A stretch of DNA of 64,000 bases from Nisaea nitritireducens (GCF_014904795.1 NZ_JACZFS010000016.1:1-64000); one strand, 5' to 3'. Numbered from the stretch's first letter, positions 1-9,495 are shown. Numbers and translations are program-made. The notes: a model not told the origin generated them from the sequence alone.

Positions 1-1128
1 CTGCTCAAGGTCCTGAATGAGGTCCCCGACATCCTCGATCCCGATCGAGAAGCGCAGCAGGTCGGCCGGAACCGGCGTGCCCTTGCCTTCGATCGAAGCA
101 CGGTGCTCAACCAGACTCTCGACGCCGCCGAGCGAGGTTGCCCGGTGGATCAGCTCGAGATTGGCCGCCGCCTTGATCGCGGCCTTCTCGCCGCCCTCGA
201 TCCTGAGCGACAGCATGCCGCCGAAGCCGTCTTCCATCTGTTTCGCCGCCACATCGTGAGTGGCGTGGGTCGGGAGCCCCGGATAGAGCACGGAGGCCAC
301 TTTCGGATGATTGTGGAAATGCTCCGCAATCGCCATGGCATTGTCCGACGCCTTGCGCACCCGGAGATGCAGCGTGCGCATACCGCGCAGCAGCAGCCAG
401 GCCTCGAACGGTCCCATGACCATGCCGTGATCGGTCCGTACCCGGCGGATATCGTCCCACCACTGATCCGCCTTGGCCGCGATCAGGGCGCCGCCAAGCA
501 CGTCACTGTGCCCGTTCAGATATTTCGTCGCCGAATGCATGACCAGATCCGCGCCATGCTCGATCGGGCGGGACAGCACCGGGCTTGCCGCCGTCGAATC
601 AACGCAGAGCTTTGCGCCGGCGCCGTGGGCGAGCTGTGCAAACCAGGCAATGTCGAGGCAGTCCCATAGAGGGTTGGCCGGAGTTTCGATCCAGACCAGC
701 TTGGTCTTGCCCGGCTGCACCAGACCCGCGGCGCTTTCCGGGTTGTTCACATCGAAGAAGTCGATTTCGATCTGCCACTGCGCGCAGAAGTCCAGCAACC
801 AGTTGCGCAGAGCCCAGTACATCACAGTCGGCGCCAGCACATGATCGCCCGGACGCAGGGTCATGAAAGGCGCGACCGCCGCAGACATGCCGGCCGAGAA
901 AATCAGCGCGCCCGCGCCGTTTTCCAGCCGTGCCAGCAGGTCTTCGGCGACGTCGTAAGTCGGGTTCCCGCCGCGGGTATAGACGAACCCCTTGGGATAG
1001 CTGTTATCCGCGTCCCGTTCGAAGGTTGTCGAGAGATGGATCGGCGGTGTTACCGCGCCCGTTGTCTCATCGACATGTCCCAGGGCCTGTGCCGAGAGGG
1101 TTTCGGGCTTCAGGTCGTTATTGCGCAT
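1..1128 (-). CDS. PLP-dependent transsulfuration enzyme (cystathionine gamma-synthase/beta-lyase family), 3' end cut by window
   Basis: A Cys/Met-metabolism PLP enzyme of the aspartate-aminotransferase fold, acting on cystathionine, O-acyl-homoserine or a related sulfur amino acid. The frame opens at the ATG at 1128 and stays open for 376 codons to the window edge. Visible motifs are TRGGNPTYD near residue 51, the phosphate-cup region FSAGMSA near 77, and HSATKYLNGHSDV with the Schiff-base lysine at about residue 202. The last residues seen (SIGIEDVGDLIQDLEQ) match the usual C-terminal end of the family, so only a few residues should be missing. Substrate preference (synthase, beta- or gamma-lyase) cannot be read from sequence alone. 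It is transcribed away from the LysR gene across a 418-base gap. Confidence 0.85.
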   Translation of the reverse strand, partial: MRNNDLKPETLSAQALGHVDETTGAVTPPIHLSTTFERDADNSYPKGFVYTRGGNPTYDVAEDLLARLENGAGALIFSAGMSAAVAPFMTLRPGDHVLAPTVMYWALRNWLLDFCAQWQIEIDFFDVNNPESAAGLVQPGKTKLVWIETPANPLWDCLDIAWFAQLAHGAGAKLCVDSTAASPVLSRPIEHGADLVMHSATKYLNGHSDVLGGALIAAKADQWWDDIRRVRTDHGMVMGPFEAWLLLRGMRTLHLRVRKASDNAMAIAEHFHNHPKVASVLYPGLPTHATHDVAAKQMEDGFGGMLSLRIEGGEKAAIKAAANLELIHRATSLGGVESLVEHRASIEGKGTPVPADLLRFSIGIEDVGDLIQDLEQ

Positions 1129-1241
1129 TGCCGGCTCCGGCGTAGAGTTAGATCGTTGAACCCGACAACTGCCGAGTCGCACATGCCTCTATCACGAGGC
1201 GGGAAGAGTGGGAATTGCCCGGATTGTCGCGAGACAAATAA

Positions 1242-1280
1242 GGCTGCAGTGATTTCCATTGTCCGGAAATCTCTGCAGCC
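1242..1280. promoter_or_regulatory. Near-perfect 16-bp inverted repeat in the divergent gap
   Basis: Arms 1242-1257 (GGCTGCAGTGATTTCC) and 1265-1280 are complementary at 15 of 16 positions, with a 7-base loop. The repeat lies 114 bases upstream of the transsulfuration start and about 270 bases upstream of lysR. There is no long T-run on either side; on the minus strand it is followed by TTATTT, so it is at best a weak terminator. It could be an operator or a leader hairpin. A second, weaker pair GGTGTCC/GGACACC lies at 1307-1334. The rest of the 1129-1546 gap shows only an AT-rich stretch just before lysR. Confidence 0.45.
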
Positions 1281-1546
1281 TCATAAAAAGCCGGTCAGAC
1301 TGTCCGGGTGTCCATTAGAGTCAGGAAGGACACCAGTTATCGGGTGGGTCTCCGATACGCGGCGATGAGGGGCACTGCCACGGTTCGTACTGTCTGCCCG
1401 GCGGGGCAACTGAACAGGTCGATAGACGAGCACTGTCATTCTCAATGTACGTTCCCGGCAGTCAAAGTGATAATTCTCTTTTAAAGCACCGTATTAATTC
1501 CTATAACGAATGAATAATTCTGTACCGTTCAGGAGAACGCGCTGAA

Positions 1547-2446
1547 ATGGATACTTTAACGGCGATGAAGGTTTTTTGCTCCGTGGTTGAGAATGATAGT
1601 CTCGCCGGAGCATCCCGAACCCTCAATGTCTCACCGTCCGTCGTGAGCAAGCAGCTCTCCGGACTTGAAGACAGGCTCGGCGTGCGGCTATTGAACCGCA
1701 CGACGCGGCGGGTCAGCCTCACCGAGGTCGGTTCCGCCTATTACGAGCGCTGCAAGCGCATCCTGGCCGATGTGGACGAGGCGGAGATCGCGGTCTCGCA
1801 AGCACACTCCGCACCGCGCGGGCTGCTGAAGGTCACGGCACCGACGACCTTCGCACACAGGCATGTCGCCCCTCACCTGCCGGAATTTCTCGATCGCTAT
1901 CCGGAAGTAGAGGTGCAGTTGCTGGTGAACGATCGCGTGGTGGATCTCGTCGATGAGGGGATCGATCTCGCCATCCGGATCGCGCAGCTGAAAGACTCCA
2001 GCCTGATTGCCCGCAAGCTGGCGGTGAACCACCGCATGCTGGTGGCCAGCCCGGACTATCTGAAGAAATGGGGTCAGCCGGAAACGCCGGACCAGTTGAG
2101 CGATCACTCGCTGATCACCTACGCACCCGGCAATCCGATCAATGACTGGCATTTCATGGTCGACAACCAGCAGAAGATCCTGCGCGCCAAGGGCACCCTT
2201 GCCATGAATAATGGCGACTCGGTTCTTCAGACCGTGCTGTCCGGCGGCGGCCTCGCCATGCTGGCGGCCTTCATGGCCGGTGAGCATGTCAAAAGCGGCA
2301 AGCTGGTAACATTGCTGGAAGATTATGTCCGCGAGGACGTGCCGATCTACGCCGTCTATCCGAGCGGCCGGCACCTTTCACCGAAAGTGCGCGCCTTCGT
2401 CGACTTCCTCGTCGACCTCTACAACCCGACACCATACTGGCTGTAA
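1547..2446 (+). CDS. LysR-family transcriptional regulator
   Basis: A 299-residue LysR regulator, the usual family length. The N-terminal winged helix-turn-helix occupies about residues 1-60 (SLAGASRTLNVSPSVVSKQL, then RLGVRLLNRTTRRVSLTEVG). The effector-binding domain follows from about residue 90, starting GLLKVTAPTTFAHRHVAPHL, which is typical of the CrgA/DmlR-like subgroup. The start is supported by GGAGA 9 bases upstream of the ATG. The gene is divergent from the transsulfuration enzyme, so that enzyme is a candidate target, but this rests on position only. The effector is unknown. Confidence 0.92.
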   Translation: MDTLTAMKVFCSVVENDSLAGASRTLNVSPSVVSKQLSGLEDRLGVRLLNRTTRRVSLTEVGSAYYERCKRILADVDEAEIAVSQAHSAPRGLLKVTAPTTFAHRHVAPHLPEFLDRYPEVEVQLLVNDRVVDLVDEGIDLAIRIAQLKDSSLIARKLAVNHRMLVASPDYLKKWGQPETPDQLSDHSLITYAPGNPINDWHFMVDNQQKILRAKGTLAMNNGDSVLQTVLSGGGLAMLAAFMAGEHVKSGKLVTLLEDYVREDVPIYAVYPSGRHLSPKVRAFVDFLVDLYNPTPYWL

Positions 2447-2464
2447 AGGCGTGACGGTAAAGGC

Positions 2465-2496
2465 CGTCATCCCGGATCGTGGTCCGGGATGACGGA
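2465..2496. repeat. REP-like palindrome between convergent genes
   Basis: Arms CCGTCATCCCGGA (2465-2477) and TCCGGGATGACGG (2484-2496) are perfectly complementary around a 6-base loop. The CGTCAT-CCCG / CGGGATGACG sequence recurs in longer form near 9.5, 51.6 and 56.6 kb. It sits between the stops of lysR (plus) and the GlcG-like gene (minus), where it could also serve as a terminator hairpin. Confidence 0.7.
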
Positions 2497-2518
2497 TGTT
2501 TAGGTAACGCTAAAAGCC

Positions 2519-2989
2519 TTAGCGCCAGGTCTCATCCAATTCGGCCGGCTCACTCGTGTAGCCTGCTTTCTGGATACCCTTGCAGGCGCAGAACTCGTCT
2601 TTTTCGGAGAGATCGCCGCTGACGCCGACAGCGCCGATCACAGCACCGTTTTCAAGGATGAGCGCACCACCCGGGACAGCCGCGAACTGACCGTCGAAGG
2701 CAGACGCTGCCGCAACCTGAAAACCGAGGCGCTCTTTCAGACGGCCACCGAGATTGCGGGAAGACTCACCGAAACCGAGGCCGCCCCAAGCTTTCGCCGT
2801 GGCAATCTCGACCCGGCCGATACCGGAGCCGTCCTGCCGCTTCAGGCACACGACCTGACCGCCGGCATCGAGCACGACAACAGTCATCGGCATCATTTTT
2901 TCCGCGGTTGCGACGCTCAGAGCTTCGTCGGCGATAATTTCCGCCTTGGCGAGCGGCAATGCGACGTGCAGCGGGAAATTCCCAGCCAT
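2519..2989 (-). CDS. GlcG/HbpS-like (DUF336) protein
   Basis: A 156-residue protein of the GlcG/HbpS family, small alpha-beta proteins of which some bind haem or corrinoids and some accompany diol or glycolate catabolism. Features of the family are MTVVVLDAGGQVVCLKRQDG near residue 29, the central AKAW helix, and the C-terminal GGALILENGAVIGAVGVSG segment. A Cys pair (FCACKG) lies near the C-terminus. I chose the ATG at 2989 rather than the longer frame because GGGGGA lies 6 bases upstream. No metabolic partner gene lies beside it, so its role here is unknown. Confidence 0.85.
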   Translation of the reverse strand: MAGNFPLHVALPLAKAEIIADEALSVATAEKMMPMTVVVLDAGGQVVCLKRQDGSGIGRVEIATAKAWGGLGFGESSRNLGGRLKERLGFQVAAASAFDGQFAAVPGGALILENGAVIGAVGVSGDLSEKDEFCACKGIQKAGYTSEPAELDETWR

Positions 2990-3092
2990 AGTTAGTCCCC
3001 CTAGATCAATGTCATCGGTGTAAATGCTGCACCGCTTATAACACCGCCTCGCACCCCCACGATACGAAGCGGGCATCCGCATCGCGGAAACA

Positions 3093-3129
3093 GAAAAGGC
3101 GGCTCGGGATAGCCCCCGGCCGCCTTTTC
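3093..3129 (-). terminator. Terminator of the gatCAB operon
   Basis: Arms GAAAAGGCGGC (3093-3103) and GCCGCCTTTTC (3119-3129) form an 11-bp stem about 20 bases beyond the gatB stop. On the minus strand the stem ends in TTTTC, consistent with intrinsic termination. Confidence 0.7.
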
Positions 3130-3149
3130 AAATTGTTTGATTTTCGGTG

Positions 3150-4616
3150 TCAGCCGGCGAGTTTCTTCTTCAGCAACTCGTTGACCATGGCCGGGTTGGC
3201 CTTGCCCTGGCTCTGCTTCATCACCTGACCGACGAAGAAGCCGAACAGCTTGTCCTTGCCGGAGCGGTATTCCGCGACCTTCTCGGCCTGGGACGCCATA
3301 ACGCTGTCGATCAACTCTTCGATCGCGCCGGTATCCGTGACCTGACGCAGGCCTTTTTCCTCGACGATTGTCGGCGCGTCCTTGCCACTTTCGAACATCT
3401 CTGCGAAGACGTCCTTGGCGATCCGGCCGGAGATCGTGTTGTCGGTGATCAGGTCGATCAGCCCGCCCAGCTTCTCCTCGTCGACTGGCGAGTCCGAGAG
3501 ATCCTTGCCCGCCTTGTTGAGGTTGCCGAACAGCTCGGTGATCATCCAGTTTGCGGCCAGCTTCGGGTCGCGTCCGTCCGCCACCTTCTCATAGAAGGCC
3601 GCCGTCTCCTGCTCTTCCACCAGGATAGCGGCGTCATACGGGCTGAGCCCGAAGTCCGCGATGAAGCGCGCCTTCTTGGCGTCCGGCAATTCCGGTAGCT
3701 TGGCTTTCTCCGCCTCGACAAACTCCTCGCTGAAAATCAGCGGCAGCAGATCGGGATCCGGGAAGTAGCGGTAATCGTGCGCCTCTTCCTTCGACCGCAT
3801 GGAGCGGGTCTCGCCTTTGTTAGCGTCAAACAGGCGGGTTTCCTGATCGATGGTACCGCCGTCCTCGATGATCTCGATCTGACGACGTGCTTCGTACTCG
3901 ATGGCCTGCTGCATGAAGCGGATCGAGTTCATGTTCTTGATCTCGCAGCGGGTGCCGAGCTCATCACCCGGCTTTCGGACGGAGACGTTCACGTCGGCGC
4001 GCATCGAGCCTTCCTGCATGTTGCCGTCGCAGGTGCCGAGATAGCGCAGAATGGAGCGCAGCTTCTTCACATAGGCCGCTGCCTCTTCTGCTGAACGCAT
4101 GTCCGGACGGGAGACAATTTCCATCAACGCCACGCCGGAGCGGTTCAGGTCGATGAAGCTCTTGGTCGGGCTCTGGTCGTGGATCGACTTGCCGGCATCC
4201 TGTTCCAGGTGCAGCCGTTCGATTCCGATGGACTTGGACCGCCCGCCCGGCAGATCGACGGTGATTACGCCCTCTCCCACGATCGGCTGCTTGAACTGGC
4301 TGATCTGGTAGCCCTGCGGCAGATCAGCGTAGAAATAGTTCTTCCGGTCGAACACGCTGAAGCGGTTGATCGCGGCATTCAGCCCGAGGCCGGTGCGCAC
4401 AGCCTGGCGGACGCATTCCTCGTTGATCACGGGCAGCATGCCCGGCATGGCGCTGTCGACCAGTGACACCTGGCTGTTCGGCTCGGAGCCGAAGGTGGTC
4501 GCCGCGCCGGAGAACAGCTTGGAGTTGGATGTGACCTGGGCATGCACCTCGAGACCGAGGACGATCTCCCAGTCTCCGGTGTTACCCGTGACGAGGTTGG
4601 ATTTTTCCGCAGTCAT
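3150..4616 (-). CDS. gatB: Asp-tRNA(Asn)/Glu-tRNA(Gln) amidotransferase subunit B
   Basis: GatB binds mischarged Glu-tRNA(Gln) or Asp-tRNA(Asn) and activates the acyl group with ATP for transamidation; it acts in the GatCAB complex in the cytoplasm. The 488-residue product has the expected length. Visible signatures are [14 protein letters not shown] at the N-terminus, the kinase-like core with [14 protein letters not shown] and [10 protein letters not shown], and the C-terminal YqeY-like tail ending [15 protein letters not shown]. The start at 4616 lies 1 base after the gatA stop; a longer open frame runs into gatA but makes no sense for the family. It is the last gene of gatC-gatA-gatB, followed by a strong hairpin. 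Confidence 0.97.
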   Translation of the reverse strand: MTAEKSNLVTGNTGDWEIVLGLEVHAQVTSNSKLFSGAATTFGSEPNSQVSLVDSAMPGMLPVINEECVRQAVRTGLGLNAAINRFSVFDRKNYFYADLPQGYQISQFKQPIVGEGVITVDLPGGRSKSIGIERLHLEQDAGKSIHDQSPTKSFIDLNRSGVALMEIVSRPDMRSAEEAAAYVKKLRSILRYLGTCDGNMQEGSMRADVNVSVRKPGDELGTRCEIKNMNSIRFMQQAIEYEARRQIEIIEDGGTIDQETRLFDANKGETRSMRSKEEAHDYRYFPDPDLLPLIFSEEFVEAEKAKLPELPDAKKARFIADFGLSPYDAAILVEEQETAAFYEKVADGRDPKLAANWMITELFGNLNKAGKDLSDSPVDEEKLGGLIDLITDNTISGRIAKDVFAEMFESGKDAPTIVEEKGLRQVTDTGAIEELIDSVMASQAEKVAEYRSGKDKLFGFFVGQVMKQSQGKANPAMVNELLKKKLAG

Positions 4617-4617
4617 C

Positions 4618-6102
4618 TCACTTCCCTCCCGCAAGGAAGCCCGGCAGGGCATCGAAGCCCGCCGCCTGTTCCAGAACGCCACCGACCTTGAGGACGGTTT
4701 CCTCGTCGAACGCCTTGCCCAGCACCTGCAGACCGAGCGGCAGACCCTCGCCTGAGAGCCCGACCGGCACTGAAATGCCCGGCAGACCGGCAAGGCTGGC
4801 CGGCACGGTGAAGACGTCGTTCAGATACATCTTGATCGGATCGTCCTCATTCTCGCCGATGGCAAAGGCCGCGGACGGCGCGGTCGGCGTCAGGATCGCA
4901 TCGACGGACTGGTAGGCGTCGTTGAAATCCTTCTGGATCAGCGCCCGGACCTTCTGCGCCTTCAGGTAATAAGCATCGTAATAACCCGCCGAAAGCACGT
5001 AGGTGCCGATCAGGATGCGGCGCTTCACTTCGTCGCCGAAGCCTTCGGCGCGGGTGTTCTCGTACATCTCGTTCAGGCTGTCGCCATCGACCCGGAGGCC
5101 GTAGCGCACGCCGTCATAGCGGGCCAGGTTGGACGAGGCTTCCGCCGGCGCGATGATGTAGTAGGTCGGCAGCGCGTATTTCGTGTGCGGCAGGGAGATA
5201 TCGACGATCTCCGCCCCCGCGTCCTTCAGCATTGCCGCGCCCTTCTGCCAGAGCGCATCGATTTCGTCCGGCATGCCGTCGACCCGGTATTCCTTCGGAA
5301 TGCCGATCTTCATGCCGCGAACGTCACCGGTCAGTGCCGCCTCGAAATCCGGAACGGCAAGGTCAGCAGAAGTCGAATCCTTCGGATCGTGCCCGGCCAT
5401 GGCGCCCAGCATCAGGGCTGCGTCGGAAACGGTCCGGGTCAGCGGGCCGGCCTGGTCGAGCGAGGAGGCAAAGGCCACAACGCCCCAGCGCGAGCAACGG
5501 CCGTAGGTCGGTTTGATGCCGACGATGCCGCACAGGCTGGCTGGCTGACGGATCGAGCCGCCGGTATCGGTCCCGGTCGCGGCAATGGCGAGACGACCGG
5601 AGACGGCAGCGGCGGAGCCGCCGGAGGAGCCGCCCGGAACCAGCTTCGCGTTATCGCCACCTGAACGGCGCCACGGGTTCTCGACCGCGCCGTAGTGGCT
5701 GGTCTCGTTCGAGGAGCCCATGGCGAATTCATCGAGATTGAGCTTGCCGAGCATCACCGCGCCAGCGTTCCAGAGATTCTGGCTCACCGTCGATTCGTAT
5801 TCCGGCTTGAAGCCGTCGAGGATGTGGGAGGCCGCCGTGGTCAGCACGCCCTGGGTACAGAACAGATCCTTGATGCCGATCGGCAGGCCTTCCATGGCCC
5901 CGCCGTCACCCTTGGCGAGCTTTTCGTCGGACGCCTTGGCCATCGCCCGCGCCTTGTCCGGCGTCTCGGTGATAAAGGCATTCAGGCTCTTGCCCGCTTC
6001 CATGGCGCCGATATAGGCGTCCGTCAGCTCGGCCGAGGATGTCTTTTTCGCCTTCAGCGCGTCGCGCGCGCCGGTCAGGCTGAGAGAGAGAAGATCGCTC
6101 AT
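4618..6102 (-). CDS. gatA: Asp-tRNA(Asn)/Glu-tRNA(Gln) amidotransferase subunit A
   Basis: GatA is the glutaminase of GatCAB: it releases ammonia from glutamine and channels it to GatB. The 494-residue product has the amidase signature: the Lys of IGIKDLF (about residue 78), the GGSSGGS loop (Ser about 159) and TGGSIRQP (nucleophile Ser about 183), which together give the Ser-cisSer-Lys triad. Its ATG overlaps the gatC TAA by one base (TAATG), which points to translational coupling. A GatCAB operon of this kind implies that Gln-tRNA, Asn-tRNA or both are made indirectly in this organism. Confidence 0.97.
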   Translation of the reverse strand: MSDLLSLSLTGARDALKAKKTSSAELTDAYIGAMEAGKSLNAFITETPDKARAMAKASDEKLAKGDGGAMEGLPIGIKDLFCTQGVLTTAASHILDGFKPEYESTVSQNLWNAGAVMLGKLNLDEFAMGSSNETSHYGAVENPWRRSGGDNAKLVPGGSSGGSAAAVSGRLAIAATGTDTGGSIRQPASLCGIVGIKPTYGRCSRWGVVAFASSLDQAGPLTRTVSDAALMLGAMAGHDPKDSTSADLAVPDFEAALTGDVRGMKIGIPKEYRVDGMPDEIDALWQKGAAMLKDAGAEIVDISLPHTKYALPTYYIIAPAEASSNLARYDGVRYGLRVDGDSLNEMYENTRAEGFGDEVKRRILIGTYVLSAGYYDAYYLKAQKVRALIQKDFNDAYQSVDAILTPTAPSAAFAIGENEDDPIKMYLNDVFTVPASLAGLPGISVPVGLSGEGLPLGLQVLGKAFDEETVLKVGGVLEQAAGFDALPGFLAGGK

Positions 6103-6389
6103 TATTCGACCACCTTCGGAACAGCGTAATAGCCATGCGCCCGGTCCGGCGCGTTGGCCAGCACTCGCTCCGGATAGGCGCCGTCGGTCACCACGTCGGC
6201 GCGCAGCGGCAGGCCGTGCCCTGTGACGCTCGCCAGCGGCTCGACATTGTCCGTATTCACTTCGCTCAATTGCTCTACGAAGCCGAGAATAGTGTTCAGA
6301 TCAGCGACCATGGCATCCAGCTGTGCGTCGTCGGTCTTGATACGCGCGAGATGCGCGATTTTCGCGACAGTGGCTTTGTCAAGCGACAT
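6102..6389 (-). CDS. gatC: Asp-tRNA(Asn)/Glu-tRNA(Gln) amidotransferase subunit C
   Basis: GatC is the small chaperone-like subunit that wraps around GatA and GatB. The 95-residue product begins [17 protein letters not shown] and has the [11 protein letters not shown] helix and the family's VEPLASV and R-D patch in the middle ([12 protein letters not shown]). I chose the ATG at 6389 over a longer open frame because it matches the normal family start. It is the first gene of the operon and is divergent from ruvX across 92 bases, where the operon promoter must lie. Confidence 0.95.
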   Translation of the reverse strand: MSLDKATVAKIAHLARIKTDDAQLDAMVADLNTILGFVEQLSEVNTDNVEPLASVTGHGLPLRADVVTDGAYPERVLANAPDRAHGYYAVPKVVE

Positions 6390-6481
6390 CGGATAAGGCT
6401 CTCCGTAATATTCGGAAATTCGCGGCAGCCCCATACACCAAGCACAGAGCCGCAAAACGGTGGCGAAGGTATCACCCAGAC

Positions 6482-6943
6482 ATGACATTCTGCAACCCCG
6501 CCGACCTGCCAGGAATGATGGCCAAGTTCACCCGTATTCTGGGGCTGGACCTCGGATCCAAGACCATAGGCATCGCCATCTCCGACCCGTTCCTCCGCGT
6601 CGCCTCCCCGATCACAACCATCCAGCGCCGGAAATTCACCAAGGATGCGGAAGAGCTGGCCCGGATCGTCGAGGAAAAGAATGTCGGCGCCTTCCTGATC
6701 GGTCTGCCGCTGAATATGGACGGCACCGAGGGTCCGCGCTGCCAGTCGACCCGGGACTTCGCCCGCGAGCTGATCCTGCGCATCGACCTGCCGGTCGCCT
6801 TCTTCGACGAGCGGATGAGCACCATGGCCGTCGAGCGGGCAATGATCGACGCGGACATGACACGGAAGAAACGCGCGGCCCGGGTTGACCAGCTCGCCGC
6901 CGCCTACATCCTGCAGGCCGCGCTGGATACGATGCCGGACTGA
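6482..6943 (+). CDS. ruvX: Putative Holliday junction resolvase / pre-16S rRNA nuclease RuvX (YqgF)
   Basis: A YqgF-family RNase H-fold nuclease, linked in other bacteria to 16S rRNA 5'-end maturation and to Holliday-junction processing. The 153-residue product has the N-terminal ILGLDLGSKTIGIAISD with the first acidic residue, GLPLNMDGTEG in the middle, FFDERMSTMAVERAM, and the C-terminal acidic helix RAARVDQLAAAYILQAALD. The start is ambiguous: ATG codons at 6515 and 6518 follow an AGGA and would give a protein about 12 residues shorter. It is divergent from the gat operon and precedes the glycosyltransferase by 48 bases. Confidence 0.93.
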   Translation: MTFCNPADLPGMMAKFTRILGLDLGSKTIGIAISDPFLRVASPITTIQRRKFTKDAEELARIVEEKNVGAFLIGLPLNMDGTEGPRCQSTRDFARELILRIDLPVAFFDERMSTMAVERAMIDADMTRKKRAARVDQLAAAYILQAALDTMPD

Positions 6944-6991
6944 ACCGGCCTGCCCCCGAATACCGCGACAAGACAAAACCAGAGAGACCCG

Positions 6992-7960
6992 ATGTCGATA
7001 TTGTTCATTACCTCCACTCGGATCGGCGACGCGATTCTCTCGACCGGGATTCTCGCCTGGCTGCATGAACAGTATCCCGAGGACGGCATCACCATTGCCT
7101 GCGGCGGGCCGGCGTCGAAGGTGTTCGGCGAAGTGCCGAACCTGGAGGCACTGCACATAATCAAAAAGCAGCCCAATCACGGCCACTGGTGGAAGCTCTG
7201 GCGGGCCATGGCGCCCCGGAAGTGGCGCGTCGTTGTCGATCTGCGCCGCTCCGCCATGCCTTGGCTGCTGCTGGCCGGAAAGCGCTACAGCGTCCCGAAA
7301 GACCGGACCGGGCGTCACCGGGTTGAGCTGAACGCCTCGATGTTCGGCTTGCCGTCACTGGCCCCGAAGATCTGGACCGCGCCGCAGCACCGGGAGACGG
7401 CGGAGAAGTTGCTTGCGGGAGCGAAGAACCCGATCGCCCTCGCCGTCGGCGCCAACTGGGCCGGCAAGACATGGCCGGCCAACCGGTTCGCGGCGCTGGC
7501 GGATCGCATCCGGCAGATGCAAGCCTTCGGTCCGGAAACCGAGATCGTGCTCGTCGGCGGCGCGGACGAGCGGGAAGCCGGGGCTACGCTGCTGGAAAAT
7601 CAGGGCGCAGGCCCAGATCGCGGACGGGTGATCGACGCCTTCGGGCTGGATATCCTGTCGACCTGCGAGGTCCTGAAGAAGTGCCGTCTGATGGTCGCCA
7701 ACGACTCCGCCATGATGCATCTCGCGGCCGCCTCCGGCATCCCGACCATCGGCCTGTTCGGCCCGACCAAGGACCAGCATTACCGGCCCTGGGGCGAAAA
7801 CGGCTTCGTCGTCCGCACCCCGGACAGCGCCGATACCCTGATGGCCCGGCTGCGCAGCGATCCTGCATCGGTGACTCACCTGATGGACGGGATTTCGGTC
7901 GAGGATGTAGCGGCGCAAGTGGAGGAACTGGAAGCGCGCGGCCTGCTGGCGGCACGGTAA
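6992..7960 (+). CDS. Glycosyltransferase family 9 (ADP-heptose:LPS heptosyltransferase-like)
   Basis: A GT-B-fold glycosyltransferase of family 9, which transfers heptose from an ADP-sugar to the lipopolysaccharide core on the cytoplasmic face of the inner membrane. The 322-residue product starts MSILFITSTRIGDAILSTG, the classic N-terminal loop of the family. The C-terminal donor-binding domain contains NDSAMMHLAAASGIPTIGLF followed by GPTKDQHYRPWG. AGAGAG lies just before the ATG. The exact acceptor cannot be told, and no other LPS gene is adjacent. It may be co-transcribed with ruvX. Confidence 0.88.
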   Translation: MSILFITSTRIGDAILSTGILAWLHEQYPEDGITIACGGPASKVFGEVPNLEALHIIKKQPNHGHWWKLWRAMAPRKWRVVVDLRRSAMPWLLLAGKRYSVPKDRTGRHRVELNASMFGLPSLAPKIWTAPQHRETAEKLLAGAKNPIALAVGANWAGKTWPANRFAALADRIRQMQAFGPETEIVLVGGADEREAGATLLENQGAGPDRGRVIDAFGLDILSTCEVLKKCRLMVANDSAMMHLAAASGIPTIGLFGPTKDQHYRPWGENGFVVRTPDSADTLMARLRSDPASVTHLMDGISVEDVAAQVEELEARGLLAAR

Positions 7961-8225
7961 GGCACCAGCCCGGCCGGAGCCCCCATCAATGCCTGCGCAA
8001 ACCTGGCAGCATGACTAGACTGTCATGTCCCTCTATTTCTCAAGGGTGGAGTCCTTGTGCGCCCGCCACCCCTCTCAAAAACTTATGGACTTCTCCGGGT
8101 ATAGCCCTGAATTTTCTGGGGCGCTCTGCGTGCATATCTTCCCGATTTCGATCAGGATTAATTGTGTGCCGCAAATGCTGCCTAAACAGGCCAGGAAGAC
8201 CTGAGGGTAAAAAGGAGGGATGTCC

Positions 8226-9449
8226 ATGTCGAAAGAGCGTGAGAACACGGTGAGCGAACCCTGGAACGGCCCCCGCTGGGCCACCAGCCGGCATAATTTC
8301 GATCCCGCGATCGCCGTACCGCCCCGCCCGGTCGAACTGCACGACCTGACACTCCGCGATGGCGAGGAATCCGCCGATCTCGCCTTCACGACGGCGGACA
8401 AGGTGAAGATCGCCGAGGCATTGGCCCGCCTCGGCATCAAGCGCACCGAGATTTTCCTGACGGTTCCGGGCTGGCAGGAAGTCATTCGCGAAATCATGCG
8501 CCGGGATCTCGGCATGGATTTCTGGGTTACCTGGCAGCCGGGACGGGTCGAGAAGGCGCTCGAGCTCGGCGTGCGGCATGTCATGGTCTGGTACCATATC
8601 GGTGACGAGATGCAGCGCCACGTCTTCAAGACCGACCGCGAGGGGCAGTTCGCAAAGATGATCGAGGAGGTTCGGGCGGCCCGCGCGGCGGGTTGTGTCG
8701 TGAACCTGTTCATGCCGGAAACCACCCGTGCCGACCTCGACCACATCACGCGCGCCGCCAAGGCCGCGGAGGCGGAAGGCGCCAGTTACGTGACCGTTGT
8801 CGACAGCCAGGGCATCGCCCGGCCCGCCGCGATCCGCTTCCTGGTCAGCCATCTGAAGGAGCACACGGGCCTGAAAGTCGAAGTCCATTGCCATAACGAC
8901 TTCGGCCTGGCCGTCGCGAATGTGCTTGGCGGCTACGAGGGCGGCGCCGATGTGCTTCAGGTCTCGATCAACGGGATCGGCTATCGCGCCGGAAACGCCG
9001 CCATGGAGTCCGTCGCGTCGGCGCTCAAAATGATCTACGGCGCCGAGACGGGCCTGCAGCTGGACCGGCTGCCGGAGGTATGCCAGCTCGTCGAGAGCAT
9101 CAGCGGTCTGCCGATCGACTATTACAAACCGATCGTCGGCAAAGGCGCGTTCCGATACGAGCAATGGCGCGCCATCACCGAATTCACCGCGGCGGACGAA
9201 CGTCGCTTCGCCTTCCCGTTCGAGCCCGAAGTCGTCGGCCGGACAGCGGAGCTCGTCATCGGCAAGTGGAGCGATTCCGGCGCCGTCGTCCAGAAACTGG
9301 CGGAATACGGCCTGAAGGCGACACCCGAGCAGGTCGGCCGCATCCTCACCCGCAGCCAGCGCGCCGGCACCTCCCGCCACCGCCCGCTCGACGACAGCGA
9401 GTTCCTGGTCATCGCGGAGCAGGAAGGTGCGACCGACGCGGAGAGCTGA
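8226..9449 (+). CDS. DRE-TIM metallolyase (isopropylmalate/homocitrate synthase-like or HMG-CoA lyase-like)
   Basis: A TIM-barrel carbon-carbon ligase or lyase of the HMGL-like superfamily, about 407 residues. The diagnostic motifs are LHDLTLRDGEESADLAF near residue 38 (metal Asp and catalytic Arg) and VEVHCHNDFGLAVAN near residue 219 (HxH metal ligands), then QVSINGIGYRAGNAAMESV. It lacks the regulatory domain of LeuA. The canonical RDGEQ is RDGEE here. The start at 8226 is preferred because AGGAGG then sits 7 bases upstream; the ATG at 8220 is too close. It stands alone, with no partner from leucine or lysine synthesis nearby, so its substrate is unknown. The 265-base gap before it shows no clear signal beyond the ribosome site. 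Confidence 0.8.
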   Translation: MSKERENTVSEPWNGPRWATSRHNFDPAIAVPPRPVELHDLTLRDGEESADLAFTTADKVKIAEALARLGIKRTEIFLTVPGWQEVIREIMRRDLGMDFWVTWQPGRVEKALELGVRHVMVWYHIGDEMQRHVFKTDREGQFAKMIEEVRAARAAGCVVNLFMPETTRADLDHITRAAKAAEAEGASYVTVVDSQGIARPAAIRFLVSHLKEHTGLKVEVHCHNDFGLAVANVLGGYEGGADVLQVSINGIGYRAGNAAMESVASALKMIYGAETGLQLDRLPEVCQLVESISGLPIDYYKPIVGKGAFRYEQWRAITEFTAADERRFAFPFEPEVVGRTAELVIGKWSDSGAVVQKLAEYGLKATPEQVGRILTRSQRAGTSRHRPLDDSEFLVIAEQEGATDAES

Positions 9450-9495
9450 GCTGCACGAGACTTGCCGCACCCAACATCGTCATCCCGCCCCCACG

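Noticed and set aside
841-1368. A 175-codon plus-strand open frame
   Set aside because: Mostly antisense to the transsulfuration enzyme, with Arg-rich shadow composition.
1129-1546. A SAM-type riboswitch upstream of the transsulfuration gene
   Set aside because: I looked for SAM-I and SAM-II consensus blocks on the minus strand and found none; only a simple hairpin is present.
6296-7318. A 340-codon minus-strand open frame across gatC, ruvX and the glycosyltransferase
   Set aside because: It crosses three well-supported genes on the other strand or in another frame and has no motif of its own.
8040-9470. A 476-codon minus-strand open frame
   Set aside because: Antisense to the DRE-TIM enzyme; no domain motifs and shadow-like composition.
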